A stretch of 64,000 nucleotides of DNA from Mangrovibacter plantisponsor. Its GTDB lineage: Bacteria > Pseudomonadota > Gammaproteobacteria > Enterobacterales > Enterobacteriaceae. Below, piece after piece: positions 20,765-32,559 of the stretch. Position 1 is the stretch's first letter. Each line of letters opens with the position of its first letter. A program made the position numbers and the translations under genes. Location: contig NZ_QGTS01000001.1 of the NCBI RefSeq assembly GCF_003182475.1, positions 417,980 to 481,979 on the forward strand, read 5' to 3'. The notes below the pieces were generated by a model, which made no database searches, was not told the DNA's origin, and worked only from the letters and a program-made list of their open reading frames with translations.

Positions 20765-21483
20765 TATTTGATCCTCTCGAACATTAAGTCCCATACACCG
20801 TGGCCGAGACGCTGGCCGCGTTGTTCAAATTTGGTGACCGGACGGGATTGAGGGCGAGGTACATAATCGCCACTCTCCGACAAGTTTTGATAACCGTCCA
20901 CCGATGACATTACTTCGAGCATATGTTCTGCATAAGGTTCCCAGTCTGTCGCCATATGGAAAACACCGCCCAATTTTAGTTTCCCTTTCACCTTTTCGGC
21001 AAACGGCACCTGAACAATTCGGCGTTTATTATGGCGCGCTTTATGCCAGGGATCCGGGAAGAACAGTTGCACCATGGACAGGCTGTTTTCCGGGATCATC
21101 ATATCCAGTACTTCAATGGCATCATGGCACATTACACGCAGGTTAGTCAGCCCGGCTTCATGGGCAGCACTCAGGCACGCCCCCACACCCGGTGCATGAA
21201 CCTCAATTCCCAGAAAATTCTGGTGTGGATTGGCCGCGGCCATTGCCACCAGCGATGCGCCCATCCCGAACCCAATTTCCAGAGTAACAGGCGCTTCCCG
21301 CCCAAACAGCGCAGCAAAATCGATGGGCTGACCATCAAATTCAACGCCCATCACCGGCCAGTAGTGGTCCAGCGCATGTTGTTGCCCTTTAGTCAGGCGG
21401 CCCTGGCGGCGGACAAAACTACGAATGCGGCGTAATGCGCGACCATTCTCATCAAATTCCGGTGAAATCACGTCGTTTATCAT
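20764..21483 (-). CDS. trmB: tRNA (guanine(46)-N7)-methyltransferase
   Basis: Methylates G46 in the tRNA variable loop using SAM. The 239 aa length equals E. coli TrmB. SAM motif [12 protein letters not shown] (about residue 70), catalytic region [16 protein letters not shown]. The ATG at 21483 ([14 protein letters not shown]) is conserved; the open extension upstream is not. Divergent from mutY, as in E. coli. Confidence 0.97.
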   Translation of the reverse strand: MINDVISPEFDENGRALRRIRSFVRRQGRLTKGQQHALDHYWPVMGVEFDGQPIDFAALFGREAPVTLEIGFGMGASLVAMAAANPHQNFLGIEVHAPGVGACLSAAHEAGLTNLRVMCHDAIEVLDMMIPENSLSMVQLFFPDPWHKARHNKRRIVQVPFAEKVKGKLKLGGVFHMATDWEPYAEHMLEVMSSVDGYQNLSESGDYVPRPQSRPVTKFEQRGQRLGHGVWDLMFERIK

Positions 21484-21634
21484 GGTGGAAACTCTGCTTG
21501 AGTTAATGTTCAGGAAACGGGCATTATCCAAAGTTACTCCGCCGATGCAAGCGCCGGACACCAGCTGTTTACAGCAGGCCCGTGCTGTGCTGGAATCTGA
21601 CACCTAAATTGACTGAGTCGGATACTGTGCGTAA

Positions 21635-22690
21635 ATGATACAAGCGCTTCAATTCTCTCGCCAGGTGCTCGACTGGTATGAAAAGTATGGCCGAAAAACC
21701 TTGCCCTGGCAGCTGGCAAAAACGCCTTATAAAGTGTGGCTGTCTGAGGTGATGTTACAACAAACCCAGGTGGCAACGGTTATCCCCTATTTCCAGCGTT
21801 TTATGGAAAAGTACCCGGATATCCGCGACCTGGCGGCTGCTCCACTGGATGAAGTCCTGCACTTATGGACTGGCCTTGGCTATTATGCCCGCGCCCGCAA
21901 CCTGCATAAAGCAGCACAAACCGTTGTGCAACAGCATGGCGGTAAATTTCCTGAACGTTTCGAAGACGTTGCCGCCCTGCCGGGTGTTGGGCGCTCTACC
22001 GCGGGTGCTGTGCTTTCTCTTGCCTGCGGCCAGCATTACCCCATTCTGGATGGCAATGTAAAACGGGTTCTGGCACGGTGTTACGCAGTAGAAGGCTGGC
22101 CGGGCAAAAAAGAAGTCGAAAAGCGCTTATGGCGCCTGAGTGAGCAAGTTACACCAGAGCATGGCGTCAGCCAGTTCAACCAGGCCATGATGGATCTGGG
22201 GGCTATGGTTTGCACCCGTTCACGGCCCAAATGTGAGATTTGCCCTCTCAGCCAGGGTTGCCTTGCGAAACAGGCAGGCAACTGGTCCAGCTTTCCGGGG
22301 AAAAAACCAAAGCAAACACTGCCGGAGCGCACTGGCTGGTTTGCGCTGGTACAACATGGTGACGAAGTTTACCTCAGCCAGCGCCCACCAGTTGGTTTGT
22401 GGGGTGGGCTTTATTGCTTCCCACAATTTGAAACGCAAAACGCGTTGCATCAGTGGCTGGAAGCAAGAGATATTTCAGCAGATAATTGCCAGCAACTTAC
22501 GGCTTTTCGCCATACATTCAGCCATTTCCATTTGGATATTGTGCCAGTATTAGTCCGGGCAGAAACATGGCCTCTTCGCATGGAGGAAGATACCGGTCTC
22601 TGGTATAACTTACCGCAGCCACCTGCTGTGGGTTTAGCGGCGCCGGTAGAGCGCCTGTTGCAGCAATTGCGTGCCGGGTCAGTTGCTTAA
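21635..22690 (+). CDS. mutY: Adenine DNA glycosylase
   Basis: Removes adenine mispaired with 8-oxoguanine. A 351 aa protein with the helix-hairpin-helix [10 protein letters not shown] followed by catalytic Asp in [11 protein letters not shown], the 4Fe-4S cysteines C-x6-C-x2-C-x5-C ([17 protein letters not shown], near residue 190) and the C-terminal NUDIX-like 8-oxoG recognition domain. First of the forward group mutY-yggX-mltC. Confidence 0.97.
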   Translation: MIQALQFSRQVLDWYEKYGRKTLPWQLAKTPYKVWLSEVMLQQTQVATVIPYFQRFMEKYPDIRDLAAAPLDEVLHLWTGLGYYARARNLHKAAQTVVQQHGGKFPERFEDVAALPGVGRSTAGAVLSLACGQHYPILDGNVKRVLARCYAVEGWPGKKEVEKRLWRLSEQVTPEHGVSQFNQAMMDLGAMVCTRSRPKCEICPLSQGCLAKQAGNWSSFPGKKPKQTLPERTGWFALVQHGDEVYLSQRPPVGLWGGLYCFPQFETQNALHQWLEARDISADNCQQLTAFRHTFSHFHLDIVPVLVRAETWPLRMEEDTGLWYNLPQPPAVGLAAPVERLLQQLRAGSVA

Positions 22691-22713
22691 GGCCCACCAA
22701 ATAATGAGGATGA

Positions 22714-22992
<279 letters not shown>

Positions 22993-23030
22993 GGGCTCGT
23001 GCCCTTCAATGGATAAAACTGCACACATCA

Positions 23031-24113
23031 ATGAAGAAGAGACTTATTGCGCTGGTTCTTGTTGCACCACTTTTGGTGTCCTGCTCCAGTAAAAAGGATT
23101 CGGCTTATCACGAAGAGTGGGTAAAAGACACCAACGGTTTCGATATTTTAATGGGGCAGTTTGCCAATAATATTGAGAACCTGTGGGGTTATAACGAGGT
23201 ACTGATCGCCGGGCCGAAAGACTATGTTAAGTATACGGACCAGTATCAGACCCGTAGCCACATCAACTTTGATGACGGGACGATTACCGTAGAAACCATC
23301 TCCGGTACAGACCCGGCTGCTCACTTGCGCCAGGCGATTGTCTCGACGCTGCTGATGGGCGATGACCCAGGCTCTATTGATCTCTACTCCGACAGCGATG
23401 ACGTAACGCTTTCCAAACAACCTTTCTTATATGGGCAGGTAGTGGATAACCGTGGCCAGCCCATTCGCTGGAAATGGCGTGCGGAAGAGTTTGCGGACTA
23501 CCTGCTGCAAACCCGCCTGCAAAGCCGCAGCAACGGGCTGCATATTATCTACAGCGTAACCATTAACCTGGTGGCAAACCATCTGGATAAGCGTGCGCAT
23601 AAGTACCTTGGCATGGTACGCAGCGCATCTCACAAATACGGTGTGGATGAGTCTCTGATTCTGGCAATCATGCAAACAGAATCCAGTTTTAACCCTTATG
23701 CGGTAAGTAATGCCGATGCGCTGGGGTTAATGCAGGTGGTGCAACACAGTGCAGGCAAAGATGTGTTCCGCTCCCAGGGGCGCAGCGGTATTCCCAGCAG
23801 AAACTATCTTTTCGACCCGAGCAACAATATTGATACCGGTACAGCCTACCTGGCGATGCTGAACAATGTTTACCTTGCAGGCATTGATAACCCAACGTCG
23901 CGGCGTTATGCCGTTATTACCGCGTATAACGGCGGTGCTGGTAGCGTACTGCGTGTATTCTCCAGTGACAAAGACCAGGCGGTGTCGATTATCAACAGCC
24001 TGTCGCCGGACGATGTTTATGAAACACTAACCACCCGCCACCCGTCATCGGAGTCACGCAGGTATTTATATAAAGTGAATACCGCGCAAAAAGGCTACCG
24101 CCGGGTGCATTAG
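23031..24113 (+). CDS. mltC: Membrane-bound lytic murein transglycosylase C
   Basis: Outer-membrane lipoprotein that cleaves peptidoglycan glycan strands with formation of 1,6-anhydro ends. Signal peptide with lipobox LLVSC (Cys about 17). The C-terminal SLT domain holds the catalytic Glu in [14 protein letters not shown] and the [13 protein letters not shown] and AYNGGAG motifs. 360 aa, against 359 in E. coli. Followed by a palindromic terminator-like hairpin and repeat copy 3. Confidence 0.96.
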   Translation: MKKRLIALVLVAPLLVSCSSKKDSAYHEEWVKDTNGFDILMGQFANNIENLWGYNEVLIAGPKDYVKYTDQYQTRSHINFDDGTITVETISGTDPAAHLRQAIVSTLLMGDDPGSIDLYSDSDDVTLSKQPFLYGQVVDNRGQPIRWKWRAEEFADYLLQTRLQSRSNGLHIIYSVTINLVANHLDKRAHKYLGMVRSASHKYGVDESLILAIMQTESSFNPYAVSNADALGLMQVVQHSAGKDVFRSQGRSGIPSRNYLFDPSNNIDTGTAYLAMLNNVYLAGIDNPTSRRYAVITAYNGGAGSVLRVFSSDKDQAVSIINSLSPDDVYETLTTRHPSSESRRYLYKVNTAQKGYRRVH

Positions 24114-24146
24114 GTTTTAAACGCTCACCGGGCAACAATACAAAAA

Positions 24147-24170
24147 AAGGGAAAAGCATGCTTTTCCCTT
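24147..24170 (+). terminator. Palindromic hairpin after mltC
   Basis: A perfect 24 bp palindrome (AAGGGAAAAGCA / TGCTTTTCCCTT) directly ahead of repeat copy 3. Only TT follows the GC-rich part. Confidence 0.6.
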
Positions 24171-24173
24171 CGA

Positions 24174-24304
24174 TTGATGAAAAAGAAGGAAAAAGCGTGG
24201 TTTTCCTTCTTTTTAGTTAGCAGTCGAAAATCAATAAATTGATTTTCCTGGTTTTTTATTGGGTGGCACCCTCTTGTTCTGTGCGGACATGAGGTTTGTC
24301 ATCA
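24174..24304 (+). repeat. 131 bp dispersed repeat, copy 3
   Basis: Same family as 7855 and 19491, with TTGATGA start and TCATCA end. Its last three bases are the reverse complement of the speC stop codon (24302-24304), so the repeat reaches into speC. Internal hairpin AAGAAGGAAAA / TTTTCCTTCTT is intact. Confidence 0.85.
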
Positions 24305-26449
24305 GGCCGGATTATTATTCACCACATAGCCATACAGGCGCTTAATGCCATCCGGGTCTGTCTCGCTGTAAACCCCCTGGAGTTCTGGCGAAAAACCTGG
24401 CAGCAGGTTGACACCCTCTTCCAGCGCCAGGAAGTAACGCAATGCAGCACCCCCCCAGATTTCACCAGGTACAACACACAGCACACCAGGCGGGTACGGT
24501 AATGCGCCTTCGGCAGCGACCCGCCCCTGGGCTTCACTCAGGCGCACCAGTTCTACGTCACCACGAATAAATGCACTGTTGGCATCCTGTGGGTTCATCA
24601 CCACTTCAGGGAAGCAGTCTTTACGGAACATCGCTTTTTGCAGATCTTTCACGTCAAAACTGACATAAAGATCGTGCATTTCCTGGCAAAGTTGGCGCAG
24701 TGTATAGCCTTTGTAGCGTACCGGGTATTTCTGGTAGATGGTAGGTAACACATCTGCCAGCGGCGTATTGTCTTCAATATGGTGTTCAAACTGAGCAAGC
24801 ATAGCCACAAGTTGAGCCAGCTTCTCCGGGCTTTCGGCAGGCGTTAACAAGAACAGGATCGAGTTGAGATCTGATTTTTCCGGTACGATGCCATTTTCAC
24901 GCAGGTAGTGCGCCAGAATCGCAGCAGGAACACCGAACTCACTGTATTTCCCTGTTGCTGCATTAATTCCTGGCGTGGTCAGCAATAATTTGCACGGGTC
25001 CACCAGGTATTCATCTTTGGCATACCCTTCAAAGCCGTGCCAGTTTGCTCCTGGCTCAAAGCTGAAGAAACGCCGGTCATGGGCTATGGTGTCCGTGGGG
25101 TAATCCTGCCACTGGCGGCCATCGATTTCTGGCGGAATAAACGGGCGGATCATTTTGCACTGCGCAAGGATCTGTTTGCGCGCTTCAATCCCCATATCCA
25201 CACATTCAGCCCATAAGCGCCGGCCACTTTCCCCTTCATGAATTTTGGCATTCACATCCAGTGCCGCAAACAGCGGGTAAAACGGGCTGGTTGATGCATG
25301 CAACATGAAAGCATTGTTCAGGCGTTTATGCGGGCAAAAACGCGACTGACCACGGATATGATCGTCTTTTTTATGGATTTGCGAGGTTTGAGAAAACCCG
25401 GCCTGTTGCTTGTGGACAGACTGCGTGACAAAAATACCCGGGTCTTCCGGTTTGAGCTCCAGTCGCAATGGCGAGCAATCTGCCATCATCGGCAGGAACT
25501 GCTCATAGCCAACCCAGGCTGAGTCAAACAGAATGTAATCACACAGGTGGCCGATGGTGTCTACTACATGGCGGGCGTTATATACCGTGCCATCGTAAGT
25601 ACCTAGCTGGATAATCGCCAGGCGGAATGGGCGCGGCAAGTCTGCGCGTTCTGGGGCCACTTCGCGAATGGATTCACGCAAGTACGCTTCGTTAAAGCAG
25701 TGAGCATCCACCCCGCCAATAAACCCAAAAGGGTTACGTGCTGCTTCCAGGTAAACCGGGGTCGCCCCAGCCTGAATTAACGCACCATGGTGGTTGGATT
25801 TGTGGTTATTGCGGTCAAACAGCACCAGATCTCCCCGGGTCAGCAGCGCATTTGTCACCACTTTATTTGCTGCAGACGTTCCATTCAGAACAAAGTAGGT
25901 TTTATCTGCGTGGAACACTTTGGCTGCGAATTTCTGCGCATCTTTCGCCGAGCCTTCATGGATAAGCAGGTCACCCAGTTTGACATCGGCATTGCACATA
26001 TCCGCACGAAAAACGTTTTCGCCGAAGAAATCATAAAACTGGCGCCCTGCCGGGTGCTTACGGAAAAACGCACCATGCTGATGCCCCGGGCAGGCAAAGG
26101 TGCTGTTGCCCATTTCAACATACTGGCTCAGCGTGTCGAAAAACGGGGGTAACAGATTTTCTTCATAGCGGCATGCTGCCGTTTCGAGCTCAAGAAAATC
26201 TTGTGCTTTTCCCGTAATCACACCTTCAGTACCCGGAAGCGGAGCAACCTGCTCAGGGCTGAAAAGGAACACCGGTAAATTAAACCCGGTACGTTTAAGC
26301 AAAGTCAGAATACCGCTACGGCTGTCGGCAACCGAAACCACCACAACGGCCACATCAGTGAAATCAGTGTTATCCAATGTCACGACTTCGCGGTGCGTGG
26401 ACAAACAGGCGACAACATCATGGCTTGCGGCAATTTTCAACGCTTTCAT
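24302..26449 (-). CDS. speC: Constitutive ornithine decarboxylase
   Basis: PLP enzyme converting ornithine to putrescine. 715 aa with the PLP-lysine region VTQSVHKQQAGFSQTSQIHKKD (split here over two conserved motifs) and the wing domain at the N-terminus. The start at 26449 (MKALKIAASHDVV) has GGGGAT upstream; the 17-codon extension is not conserved. The C-terminus reads GYVVNNNPA where E. coli has GYVLK, and its stop codon falls inside repeat copy 3. Confidence 0.97.
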   Translation of the reverse strand: MKALKIAASHDVVACLSTHREVVTLDNTDFTDVAVVVVSVADSRSGILTLLKRTGFNLPVFLFSPEQVAPLPGTEGVITGKAQDFLELETAACRYEENLLPPFFDTLSQYVEMGNSTFACPGHQHGAFFRKHPAGRQFYDFFGENVFRADMCNADVKLGDLLIHEGSAKDAQKFAAKVFHADKTYFVLNGTSAANKVVTNALLTRGDLVLFDRNNHKSNHHGALIQAGATPVYLEAARNPFGFIGGVDAHCFNEAYLRESIREVAPERADLPRPFRLAIIQLGTYDGTVYNARHVVDTIGHLCDYILFDSAWVGYEQFLPMMADCSPLRLELKPEDPGIFVTQSVHKQQAGFSQTSQIHKKDDHIRGQSRFCPHKRLNNAFMLHASTSPFYPLFAALDVNAKIHEGESGRRLWAECVDMGIEARKQILAQCKMIRPFIPPEIDGRQWQDYPTDTIAHDRRFFSFEPGANWHGFEGYAKDEYLVDPCKLLLTTPGINAATGKYSEFGVPAAILAHYLRENGIVPEKSDLNSILFLLTPAESPEKLAQLVAMLAQFEHHIEDNTPLADVLPTIYQKYPVRYKGYTLRQLCQEMHDLYVSFDVKDLQKAMFRKDCFPEVVMNPQDANSAFIRGDVELVRLSEAQGRVAAEGALPYPPGVLCVVPGEIWGGAALRYFLALEEGVNLLPGFSPELQGVYSETDPDGIKRLYGYVVNNNPA

Positions 26450-26914
26450 AAGCACAAATCCCCAGGGGTCAAGGATGAGTGAGTGCCAGAGGCACAACAA
26501 AAGGGAGTATTCTCCCGGCGAAAATGATAAGGGGCCTGAACTGATAACCAGCTGCGACCACCAGACATCAGTAAAACCAGGGCCTGCCTGAGTTTACTGA
26601 TGCTCCGGTGTGAGCCTGCACTGCCCTCACCGCATGGTGAAAGTTTGAGTTACTTGAATAGATAAATAGCGGACATAACGAGAACACGCCATTAAGCAAT
26701 GGCTGTGATGTGCCAGAAATGTCGATGAGAATCCGAACATTGCAGCGACCTCGTTAAGGGTAGTCGTGGAAAAAATCCGCGCAATTCTGGCACCTTTCTG
26801 GCGGGGGTGCAAGCGGTTGCCTGTAACAGAATGCACACAAATCAGGCAAACACACCACCGGGCACAACAAATGATTTGACGACAGCAGGCCTTTACGGTT
26901 TAATGCGCCCCGTT
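26450..26914. other. speC-tRNA intergenic region
   Basis: About 465 bp holding the speC promoter/leader and the tRNA-Phe promoter. Short open frames on both strands look spurious. yqgA, found here in E. coli, is absent. Confidence 0.5.
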
Positions 26915-26990
26915 GCCCGGATAGCTCAGTCGGTAGAGCAGGGGATTGAAAATCCCCGTGTCCTTGGTTCGATTCCGAGTCCGGGCACCA
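26915..26990 (+). tRNA. pheV: tRNA-Phe (GAA)
   Basis: 76 nt cloverleaf with encoded CCA. Acceptor GCCCGGA pairs with TCCGGGC, D-arm AGCTCAGTCGG, anticodon loop TTGAAAA with GAA at 26948-26950, T-arm GGTTCGATTCC. Its position after speC corresponds to E. coli pheV, a common island integration site. The 3' 45 nt form the left attachment repeat. Confidence 0.98.
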
Positions 26991-26992
26991 CT
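26946..26992 (+). repeat. attL: 47 bp direct repeat in the tRNA-Phe 3' end
   Basis: Runs from the anticodon loop (TTGAAAATCC) to two bases past CCA and is identical to 42458-42504, 15,512 bp to the right. Typical of tRNA-targeting integrases that rebuild the tRNA. Confidence 0.95.
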
Positions 26993-27002
26993 ATTTAAAG
27001 AA

Positions 27003-27024
27003 CCCAGCCTATGGCTGGGTTTTT
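27003..27024 (+). terminator. tRNA-Phe terminator
   Basis: CCCAGCC / GGCTGGG, 7 bp stem, loop TAT, then TTTTT. An equivalent hairpin also follows attR at about 42518, so conservation extends beyond the 47 bp core. Confidence 0.85.
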
Positions 27025-27374
27025 GCTTTCCGGGCTTCCGGTAGATATCTGGTCGTCTTAGCCACAGTTACCATCACTCGGCCTCTTCCATCCAGCCTAA
27101 GCATTTCCCTTTAGCTACTCCCAGCCCTTCCGGTCACGGTGCTGTTGTCTGTTAGGCTTCAAATTGCCAACAAACGCTATACCCACCATGTACAACCTTC
27201 GACTGGTTCCATAACCACAAGTGACATCCGGTCTTTGTCCGGTCTGAAGAAACAGTACATCAATCCTTTTTGACATGCCCCTAATACCAAGCAATGCTGA
27301 CGTACTCGCTAATTACCAAGGAAATCAGCGATACCGCATGACCAGATTCAATGGCTCACTGCATATCAAGCCTG
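27025..27374. other. Island left-end intergenic region
   Basis: 350 bp with no convincing ORF or RNA. An integrase gene would be expected near here in many tRNA-borne islands, but none is seen on either strand. Confidence 0.5.
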
Positions 27375-27692
27375 CTAGCTAGGCTCTTTACCTGCATTAT
27401 CCTCTTTGAAATCTCTAGCTAATTTACCCGTTTCACGGTCGTAGATGGTTTTAACCACGGCTCTTTTACTGACCTTTACCTTCTTTTCCTTGGCATGACG
27501 ATCGGCGGCTTTGTCTAACTCAATTTGCTTGTTTAAGTTAGCAATTGACTCTGAGTCATCTGGGGATACATACCCATACTCTTCGTTAAGAATATCTACT
27601 AACTGGTCTTGTGGTATCCCTGTCTCTTGTTCGATTTCTGAGATAGTTTTAGCCAAGCTTCGCTGCAAGTTACGCTGTACAATGTTAACCAT
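27375..27692 (-). CDS. Hypothetical island protein, 105 aa
   Basis: Not recognised. A hydrophilic, highly charged, probably helical protein starting MVNIVQRNLQRSLAKTISEIEQE; the C-terminal half is Lys-rich (AKEKKVKVSKRAVVK). The ATG at 27692 has a good AGAGGT SD; a TTG 14 codons upstream is less likely. Divergent from the 487 aa gene with about 130 bp between starts, so the two may share regulation. The N-terminal segment could be DNA-binding, but no family is evident. Confidence 0.7.
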   Translation of the reverse strand: MVNIVQRNLQRSLAKTISEIEQETGIPQDQLVDILNEEYGYVSPDDSESIANLNKQIELDKAADRHAKEKKVKVSKRAVVKTIYDRETGKLARDFKEDNAGKEPS

Positions 27693-27822
27693 ATTGCTTA
27701 CCTCTTTGTCAGATAGTTTTGTTGTTTCTAGCAACTAGCAAGACCTGGCTCGTTGCTCTGGTATCGATACTAGAACAAACCTGCGAGCCAAAAAGCAGAA
27801 AAAATTAATAAGCGAGAAATTC

Positions 27823-29286
27823 ATGGACTCAACGAACAAAGAAAAGCTGTGTGTTACGAACAAAGATGAGTTACGTCGCAGACATTGCGGTAACTATAGA
27901 CCGGTGAGCAACGGGGAAATCTATCTCCTACCATATGAGGTCTTATTGCATTCTAAACCTCAGTCATTTTTCGCGTCCCTATCAGATTATGATCATCTTA
28001 AAACCGCTGATAAAGTGGGAAAACTGAGTCTCAAAGGGCTTCGAAAAGAACTATGGCCGCTGAATGATGAGAAAACTCACCATGACTTTTGGAAGAACTT
28101 CAGTGATTCTGCGCTCAAAACGCACTTAAATACCATTTTGGGTACAACTAAGGTTGTCAGTCGGGGTAAAGATTGGCGTAAAACCTATTTAAAGCAAGGC
28201 AAAGAAGCAGATGCCGATAAGCCACATCACGAAGATATGCTCAAATGCCTTTACCTCCTAGCTCACCTACATAAAGCAAGCCCCACCTTCATTCGACAAT
28301 TGGCATTGGTCAATGATGCATGGTCTACCGATTTGAGAGTATTCTACCCGCGTAAAGACTTTGCATTCAGCGAAGAATACGGTGGATATCTCGCGGAACT
28401 GTACACCAACATTCTTTATCATCAACCTGAAGCCATTCGCAAAGTGGTCAAAAATCTTGATCTTCTGATTGATAAAATGGTGAAATACTCGGACGGCATG
28501 TTTGCTGAAATGTTAGATCGACGTAGCGAAGACATCGACAGCCCCGGTCTCAAAATCCTAAAATACAACCAAATTGGGGCTATCACACACACCCAAGCTT
28601 TACAAAGTTTATTGGTTGATAAAATAACAGGACCGTTCAATAATGACTCTTTTACCCAGTTGGAGGAGCGAGCAAATCAAGGATTAGCAAATGCAAATCA
28701 TTATAGGTTAGTAGCGGGTCAATGTCTGAAATTTAAATTACAAACCGCAATGACCAAGAAAGGACAGTACTGGTACTTAGATAAACATAACTCTATACCA
28801 CAAAAAGATGTCGATCAGCTCATCAATTTGTACGCCAATGCATTGGCGGCTGATGCTTTAAACGGTTTAACATTCGAAAGTGTAGGCTCTAAAAGCGGTA
28901 AAAAAGATACATCCCTTCCGGCTGCGATCCGACAAATGGCTGAGCAGAACCCGCAAACAATAGATGAGATCTTAGAGTCTCCCGCATTGGATTGCGCCAA
29001 TATCCCTGAAATCTATACTAAGTATGCTCACTACCGAACCCAATATGCTGAATGTTATTCTCAAGGGACACACACTAGCTTCATCAAAAATATGAAAGAA
29101 AATCAATCAATTAAAAGAGTACTTAACTATGTTAGAAATAACAACCTTGGCCAAATTCACGCTGACATCGATGAGATCGAGCGGAAAATAAAAGTGATGA
29201 ACATTCTTCAAGGGAATATGGATAACATTGAAAACGTCACAATAGTTTTTGAGTATGGTATGCATAAATTACCACCGCGGAGTTGA
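27823..29286 (+). CDS. Hypothetical island protein, 487 aa
   Basis: Not recognised. A soluble, mainly helical, charged protein with no signal peptide or membrane segment, no Walker motif and no tyrosine-recombinase signature that I can see. ATG at 27823; SD AGCGAGAA is weak. It forms a divergent pair with the 105 aa gene at the island's left end. Base composition (about 42% GC) is lower than the flanking chromosome, consistent with acquisition. Candidate cargo, possibly defence-related by location only. Confidence 0.75.
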   Translation: MDSTNKEKLCVTNKDELRRRHCGNYRPVSNGEIYLLPYEVLLHSKPQSFFASLSDYDHLKTADKVGKLSLKGLRKELWPLNDEKTHHDFWKNFSDSALKTHLNTILGTTKVVSRGKDWRKTYLKQGKEADADKPHHEDMLKCLYLLAHLHKASPTFIRQLALVNDAWSTDLRVFYPRKDFAFSEEYGGYLAELYTNILYHQPEAIRKVVKNLDLLIDKMVKYSDGMFAEMLDRRSEDIDSPGLKILKYNQIGAITHTQALQSLLVDKITGPFNNDSFTQLEERANQGLANANHYRLVAGQCLKFKLQTAMTKKGQYWYLDKHNSIPQKDVDQLINLYANALAADALNGLTFESVGSKSGKKDTSLPAAIRQMAEQNPQTIDEILESPALDCANIPEIYTKYAHYRTQYAECYSQGTHTSFIKNMKENQSIKRVLNYVRNNNLGQIHADIDEIERKIKVMNILQGNMDNIENVTIVFEYGMHKLPPRS

Positions 29287-29939
29287 TGACCGTTGAAGAT
29301 ATAAGCTATTGCATAACACTATCTGGAAGTACGGTTGGATGCTGCTATATGGTATTTATTGCCTTAACTTTTTGGCGAACGATTTTCAACATATTAACGC
29401 TGTTCACGGTATGAATAATCGTAAACCAAAAAAATCAATACGGAGCCTTTCCCGCAACTACCCCGTAGTTTTCCCTCCACAGAGAATCACGCTTTCCTTA
29501 TATACCAACACTTTGCTCGCCCCCTCCCGTTTTCCCGCTTCATTTTCACAGGGTGTACAGAAAAGGTTACCTTCGGTTATCAATATATATTTATAAAGTA
29601 ATAACAATTTCACCTCGAATAAATGCTATAGTTTAAACGATAAAAATATCACGCTGACAGCGTATCTTTTCATATAATATTTTCAACAGATTAGCCATTC
29701 ATCTTCCATGGCTTATATTATGGTAGCAGATAAGCGTGAAAACTCCACAAGTTTAATGTTTGACCTAGGGATTAATATAACTAACACACACTAACCAATA
29801 TAATTATCGGAGTAATAAGCGATTTCATTTATATATTATTAATATGAATTATTACTTATCAGTCATCACTCTATGTCAATCGCCTATCAGTCACTTTCAT
29901 TAACAGTCACCATAGCACATTTTTTACGGGGAAACGGGG
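29287..29939. other. AT-rich non-coding stretch left of the IS
   Basis: About 650 bp, strongly AT-rich in its second half (runs such as TATATTATTAATATG). A 95-codon open frame from a TTG at 29309 has no SD and an unconvincing composition. No gene called. Confidence 0.5.
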
Positions 29940-30009
29940 TGTAGTGGTCTAATAAAACCGGACACTAATTAAAGGCGTTGCTATAGTAGCGCCATTAACA
30001 GAGGTGCCC

Positions 30010-30872
<863 letters not shown>

Positions 30873-30873
30873 T

Positions 30874-31155
30874 GACAGTAAGAATGTCTGTGTCAGTTCT
30901 CATCATCATGCTTGCTGTTTTGTTCGCGCGGTGAGATCACTGATGCAGTGAAGACTTTCCGGCTACCTGACTCACACTCTGATCGACCAGAAATGTGTCT
31001 TTCCCTGGACCCGTCGGTTGACGGAAAGTACTTCATGCGAGGCTTCTCCTCACCGATGCGCGTGACTCAAGAAGGGCCTGACGTCTTGTCTCCTTACTGT
31101 CCTGTCCGGGTTATCGTCAGGAGAAATGACGATAAGTTCCAGAAAGGATTAGGCT
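30874..31155 (+). ncRNA. Putative IS110 bridge RNA region
   Basis: In IS110-group elements the non-coding stretch between the left end and the recombinase gene encodes a bridge RNA whose loops specify target and donor DNA. This 282 bp stretch is in that position and contains potential stems (for example GACCCGTCGGTT around 31000). The element CACTCTGATC-GACCAG at 30975-30990 resembles the codons expected at the broken H-S-D-Q site. Position-based inference; the fold was not computed. Confidence 0.35.
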
Positions 31156-32238
31156 ATGGCGAAGACTAAATCAGTTCGCCCACCGTTTGTCGTGGGCGGC
31201 GTTGATACGCATAAGGACCTACACGTTGCTGCAGTAGTTGATGAAAACAATCGCGTTTTAGGCAGTGATTTTTTCGCGACAACCCGGCAGGGATATCGGC
31301 AGATGCTGACATGGATGGCATCTTTTGGAACGGTTGCACGCATCGGAGTTGAATGTACCGGTTCTTACGGCGCTGGCTTGCTACGCCACCTGCAAAATGC
31401 CGGCATCACCGTGCTGGAAGTGACTGCTCCGGATAAAATGGAACGCCGCAGGCGTGGAAAAAGTGACACAATTGATGCTGAAAGTGCCGCCCACGCAGCT
31501 TTCTCATTGATACGCACTGTCACACCTAAAACACGAAGCGGGATGATTGAAGCACTCCGCGTTCTGAAAGTCTGCCGAAAAACAGCCGTTGCAGCACGTC
31601 GTATTGCGCTGCAAATGATCCAGATGAATATCGTTTCATCTCCGGATGAACTACGTGATCAATTACGTAATCTGACCCGGATGCAGCTGATTCGAACCCT
31701 GGCCGCATGGCGGCCGGATGTGACGGCGTATCGTAATGTTCAGGATGCTTATCGTATTGCCCTGAAATCGCTGGCTCGACGATATCTTGAACTTCACGAT
31801 GAAATAGCAGACCTAGATATCATGATCGCGTCAATCGTTGATGAGCTGGCACCTGAGCTGATCAAGCGTAACGCTATCGGCTATGAATCCGCTTCTCAGC
31901 TGCTGATCACTGCGGGTGATAACCCTCAACGGCTGCAGTCTGAGCCTGGCTTCGCGGCCTTATGCGGAGTCAGTCCCGTTCCCGTCTCATCAGGAAAAAC
32001 AAATCGCCACAGACTGAACCGTGGTGGAGATCGCGCAGCAAATAGCGCCCTGCATATCATCGCTATAGGCCGGTTACGTACAGATACGAAAACGCAGGAG
32101 TATGTCGCGAAAAGAGTCGCGGAAGGGCACTCAAAAATGGAAGCGCTGCGCTGCCTGAAACGTTATATCGCACGCGAGGTCTTCACACTGCTTCGCAATC
32201 AAAATCGGCAGATTAACAGCACTCAAATAACGACTTGA
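31156..32238 (+). CDS. IS110-family transposase (DEDD/serine bridge recombinase)
   Basis: 360 aa, full length and apparently intact. The N-terminal RuvC-like DEDD domain starts GGVDTHKDLHVAAVVDENN, with IGVECTGSYG and KSDTIDAESAAHAA carrying acidic residues. The C-terminal Tnp domain has PGFAALCGVSPVPVSSGKTNRHRLNRGGDRAANSALH (in two motifs) with the catalytic Ser in VSSGK. The ATG at 31156 follows AGAAAGGATT. Confidence 0.93.
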   Translation: MAKTKSVRPPFVVGGVDTHKDLHVAAVVDENNRVLGSDFFATTRQGYRQMLTWMASFGTVARIGVECTGSYGAGLLRHLQNAGITVLEVTAPDKMERRRRGKSDTIDAESAAHAAFSLIRTVTPKTRSGMIEALRVLKVCRKTAVAARRIALQMIQMNIVSSPDELRDQLRNLTRMQLIRTLAAWRPDVTAYRNVQDAYRIALKSLARRYLELHDEIADLDIMIASIVDELAPELIKRNAIGYESASQLLITAGDNPQRLQSEPGFAALCGVSPVPVSSGKTNRHRLNRGGDRAANSALHIIAIGRLRTDTKTQEYVAKRVAEGHSKMEALRCLKRYIAREVFTLLRNQNRQINSTQITT

Positions 32239-32245
32239 CACTTAG

Positions 32246-32548
<303 letters not shown>

Positions 32549-32559
32549 TGACCACTACA

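Noticed and set aside
26815..26915. Possible second tRNA or CRISPR-like repeats near tRNA-Phe
   Set aside because: Only one cloverleaf can be drawn, and no regularly spaced repeats were seen here or elsewhere in the window.
27823..29286. Could the 487 aa protein be the missing integrase?
   Set aside because: No R...HxxR...Y arrangement or serine-recombinase start was found by eye, and the gene points away from the att site.
29309..29596. 95-codon open frame between the 487 aa gene and the IS
   Set aside because: TTG start, no SD, low-complexity composition; treated as non-coding.
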